NCBI GenBank assembly: GCA_031279305.1
Contig: JAITIS010000095.1
Location: 1 to 35,266, forward strand
Length of the DNA: 35,266 nt
DNA from: Candidatus Margulisiibacteriota bacterium
GTDB taxonomy: Bacteria; Margulisbacteria; Termititenacia; Termititenacales; Termititenacaceae
Direction: 5' to 3'
The notes under the pieces: generated by a model
The model's input: only the letters and a program-made list of their open reading frames with translations
What the model was told of the DNA's origin: nothing
Databases searched by the model: none
Shown: piece by piece, positions 33,247 through 35,266 of the stretch
How the letters are laid out: every line of letters starts with the position of its first letter
How positions within the stretch are numbered: the stretch's first letter is position 1
Translations under genes and position numbers: made by a program

Positions 33247-33948
33247 TTATTTTATGTGTATAAATTTATGCATTTGCGGCAGCACCTTATATGCATAGCC
33301 CGCTTTATCCAGAATATACAGCCATTTTTGCAGGGTCGGGAGATGCAGTTTATTGTGCGCCGGCTGTAAATATAATTCCGGGGCGGGCGGCGTTAAACGG
33401 CTCCGGGGCGGATAACAATGTCCGAGTATTTTCAAAATACCCTGCGTATCCAAATTTTTTTCTAAAACTATTTTTATATACCGGCTGGATTTTTCAGGCA
33501 CGGCGCGGTAAAAATCCTCAAATTTTTTATTTTTGATGTCAATGGAATAAATTATATTTTTCCGCGCGGGCAGATATTTGATCCGGCCGGGCAGAGTGCC
33601 ATTGGTCTCGATAAGATAGGTGTGCCGCGCGCCCAGCAGGTCGATGACCGCGGCGATGTAGCGCGCCTGCAGGAGCGGCTCGCCGCCGGTGAAGCTGACC
33701 AGACCGGACGGCGCCAGACGGGAAACCAGAGCCGCGCAGTCCGGCGCGGATATATCGTTGAGAAAACGCGCGGCGCGCCGGCCAAACTCCTGATGCCGGC
33801 AGTATTTTGTCCGGCGCCAAGCGCGTCTGGTGTCGCAGTAGGCGCAGCGCAGATTGCAGCCGCTGAAACGCACGAATACCGTCGGCGCGCCGGTAAAGCG
33901 GCCTTCGCCCTGAATACTGCGAAATATCTCCTGAATATTGGCTTTCAT
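33247..33948 (-). CDS. queE: 7-carboxy-7-deazaguanine synthase QueE
   Basis: A 233-residue radical SAM enzyme that turns 6-carboxytetrahydropterin into 7-carboxy-7-deazaguanine for queuosine and related bases. The cluster cysteines are Cys31, Cys35 and Cys38 (FSGCNLRCAYCDTRRAW), with IFRSIQGEG before them and SFTGGEPLLQ for SAM binding. The ATG at 33948 overlaps the queC stop by four bases (ATGA). It is the last gene of the operon. No queD or queF is in the window. Confidence 0.93.
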   Translation of the reverse strand: MKANIQEIFRSIQGEGRFTGAPTVFVRFSGCNLRCAYCDTRRAWRRTKYCRHQEFGRRAARFLNDISAPDCAALVSRLAPSGLVSFTGGEPLLQARYIAAVIDLLGARHTYLIETNGTLPGRIKYLPARKNIIYSIDIKNKKFEDFYRAVPEKSSRYIKIVLEKNLDTQGILKILGHCYPPRSRLTPPAPELYLQPAHNKLHLPTLQKWLYILDKAGYAYKVLPQMHKFIHIK

Positions 33949-34655
33949 TTTAACGCGCCGATAAACTCCGCGTAGCCGCGCCGGCGCAGCAAACAGGCTG
34001 GACATTCCCCGCAGCCATAGCCCCAGTCGTGCCGGACAGTCCGGTCGCCGCGGTAACAGGTGTGAGTATGCTCGCGGATTAGCTCCGCGCCGTACTGTTT
34101 ATCCGCCCGGTCAAAAGGCGGCACCCGGTACTGATAAGCCATAGTCCAGGTTTCGGCTTTGGTTTTACGCATCAGCGGAGCGGCGATCTCCAAATCTGTT
34201 TCCATCGCCGCGTTAAGCGCAGCCTCTAAAAATTTGATGGTGTATTCCCGGCAGTCTGGATAGCCGCTGTAATCCGTCTCGCTCACGCCGGTCACCAGCC
34301 GGCCGCAGTTTAACTGATAAGCCAGCGCCGCGGCTTGGGCTAAAAATATGGCGTTCCGTCCCGGCACGAAAGAAGCCGGCAGCCCGTCCCGGCGTTCATT
34401 CAAATCACCGCCGGTCAAAAGCGCGCTGCCGCCGATCTGCCGCAGAGCCGGAATATCCAGCGCGTAATAGCCGGCAGTTTTTAAGATTTTGGCCGCCTGC
34501 GCGGCGCAGTCTAACTCTATGCTATGACGCTGACCGTAATTAAAGGATACCGCGTAGGTCCCGCCGCCGGTCTGCGCGGCCTCCATCAGACAGGTGACGC
34601 TGTCCTGCCCGCCGGACAGACAAACCAGTGTTTTGGTTTTATCCAGCAGCTTCAC
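33945..34655 (-). CDS. queC: 7-cyano-7-deazaguanine synthase QueC
   Basis: A 236-residue PP-loop ATPase making preQ0 from the QueE product and ammonia. The PP-loop SGGQDS is at residues 14-19, the family motif SFNYGQRH follows at about 37-44, and the zinc site is in CGECPAC near the C-terminus. It starts with GTG 34655, which overlaps the stop of the upstream 2TM gene by four bases. Together with queE it forms the queuosine-precursor pair; the remaining pathway genes must be elsewhere. Confidence 0.94.
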   Translation of the reverse strand: MKLLDKTKTLVCLSGGQDSVTCLMEAAQTGGGTYAVSFNYGQRHSIELDCAAQAAKILKTAGYYALDIPALRQIGGSALLTGGDLNERRDGLPASFVPGRNAIFLAQAAALAYQLNCGRLVTGVSETDYSGYPDCREYTIKFLEAALNAAMETDLEIAAPLMRKTKAETWTMAYQYRVPPFDRADKQYGAELIREHTHTCYRGDRTVRHDWGYGCGECPACLLRRRGYAEFIGALK

Positions 34656-34894
34656 CGATCCAGCCAGTCCAGCAGGGCATCCCAGCGGCGGTGAAAAAAA
34701 CCGGAAATGATTAGTTTATTCAAATAAAAATGCAAAAGCAAAAACAAAAGCCAGAAAACGAGCGGATAAAAAAACCAGATAGTCCCGCGCAGGGCTAGAT
34801 TAAGCAGCAGAAAAAATAAATTGGCGCCGGCAAAAAGCGCGGCGTGCACCAGAAAAAACAGCCATAGCGCACGTCTAAGCGCGGGATCGAGCAT
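34652..34894 (-). CDS. Small 2TM-domain membrane protein
   Basis: An 80-residue protein with two hydrophobic helices, about residues 10-34 (LWLFFLVHAALFAGANLFFL) and 40-60 (WFFYPLVFWLLFLLLHFYL), and a basic tail with HRRW. The layout, with a His in each helix region, resembles the 2TM domain family (PF13239). Its role is unknown. It overlaps queC by four bases and follows the 66-aa gene by 15 bases, so all lie in one operon. Confidence 0.65.
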   Translation of the reverse strand: MLDPALRRALWLFFLVHAALFAGANLFFLLLNLALRGTIWFFYPLVFWLLFLLLHFYLNKLIISGFFHRRWDALLDWLDR

Positions 34895-34909
34895 AGCGGT
34901 ATTGTAACA

Positions 34910-35110
34910 TTATTTGCGGCGGAGCACGCCGGGGTCTTCGGAAAAGACGATTACTTCATAGGGCTGCAATTCCGCGCCGGCGCCGGCATAGGCGCCCGGA
35001 CCGCTGATCAGCGCCGAAAATATGTCGTCATAATATTTGCGCAAAAATTCATCCTGTTCGGCGCCGGAGTTTTCCGGATCAATAAACTCTTCCGCAAAAA
35101 AATCATCCAT
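34910..35110 (-). CDS. Small acidic hypothetical protein, 66 aa
   Basis: A 66-residue acidic protein (MDDFFAEEFIDPENSG, then YDDIFSALISGPG and YEVIVFSEDPG). No signal peptide or membrane segment is seen, and I do not recognise it. It has a good ribosome site (AAGGTG eight bases before ATG 35110), which supports a real gene. It heads the operon that runs through the 2TM gene to queC and queE. Confidence 0.6.
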   Translation of the reverse strand: MDDFFAEEFIDPENSGAEQDEFLRKYYDDIFSALISGPGAYAGAGAELQPYEVIVFSEDPGVLRRK

Positions 35111-35186
35111 AAAGACACCTTCTCTCCTGACGCTAAAAAAATACCCGCGCCAAAATCTAAATATGTATGAATTTTTTCCGTTGTTT

Positions 35187-35195
35187 TGTTAAACT
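35187..35195 (+). promoter_or_regulatory. Extended -10 before the 3'-end partial gene
   Basis: TGT then TAAACT, ending nine bases before the ATG at 35204. This repeats the leaderless layout seen at recN and the LEA14-like gene. No ribosome site is visible between them. Confidence 0.35.
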
Positions 35196-35203
35196 AGCCG
35201 GCA

Positions 35204-35266
35204 ATGCTGTATCCCCGCTGGCTCAAAAAATCTTTGCCCAAATCCGCCGCCGGTCTGCGCATCCGG
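35204..35266 (+). CDS. Partial gene, possibly lipoyl synthase (LipA), 5' end
   Basis: An open frame of 21 codons runs from ATG 35204 to the end of the window, beginning MLYPRWLKKSLP. The pattern of Pro-x-Trp-Leu-Lys then Leu-Pro resembles the N-terminus of lipoyl synthase. So little is visible that this is only a suggestion. It diverges from the 66-aa gene. Confidence 0.35.
   Translation, partial: MLYPRWLKKSLPKSAAGLRIR

Noticed and set aside
1-35266. CRISPR arrays, insertion sequences and prophage genes
   Set aside because: I found no regularly spaced direct repeats, transposase or phage structural genes anywhere in the window.

Overview
The window looks like a chromosomal segment of a diderm, LPS-type bacterium from a poorly sampled lineage. 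It holds lpxB, an LptD-like outer-membrane protein, a class A penicillin-binding protein, several lipoproteins and a Tad/Flp pilus locus. Codon use is fairly uniform and GC content is roughly one half. I cannot fix the phylum from sequence alone; an uncultivated diderm lineage such as Margulisbacteria or Elusimicrobiota is only a guess.

Layout. 1-9557: a Tad (tight adherence) secretion locus, reading surface protein (partial) - PKD lipoprotein - 44-aa membrane peptide - cpaB - cpaC - cpaE/tadZ - cpaF/tadA - tadB - tadC - DUF192, closed by a convergent prepilin peptidase. 9599-16685: recN, then a leftward envelope operon (PBP1A - DJ-1/PfpI - LptD-like - lpxB). 16696-20262: tyrS, a LEA14/WHy lipoprotein, a parvulin foldase and ispE. 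20263-20526: an AT-rich gene-free stretch with DnaA-box-like 9-mers. 20527-26847: an orphan GspE/PilB-type ATPase, a 57-aa membrane protein coupled to a GH116 glycosidase, nadB and ugd. 26893-32174: a type I restriction-modification operon (hsdR, an hsdM-hsdS fusion, a separate hsdS half) bracketed by tRNA-Glu and tRNA-Ser. 32231-35266: a SigB/F-type sigma factor with a strong terminator, a queuosine-precursor operon (66-aa acidic protein, 2TM protein, queC, queE), and the start of a gene resembling lipA.

The standout is a (AG)10 tract (27616-27635) at the 3' end of the hsdM-hsdS fusion. In the present state the fusion stops just after the tract. Losing one AG unit, or gaining two, joins it in frame to the downstream target-recognition half, giving one HsdM-TRD1-TRD2 polypeptide of about 830 residues. 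Because the tract encodes Arg-Glu pairs in the coiled coil between the two recognition domains, it could switch between half and full specificity and also alter spacer length. This is a frame-by-frame deduction from the sequence, not a measurement.

A second theme is promoter architecture. Several starts have an extended -10 (TGn plus a TATAAT-like hexamer) only 7-10 bases before the start codon, which implies leaderless mRNAs (recN, the LEA14 lipoprotein, nadB, hsdR, the lipA-like gene; ugd has a plain -10 there). Three divergent gene pairs have -10 elements that overlap on opposite strands.
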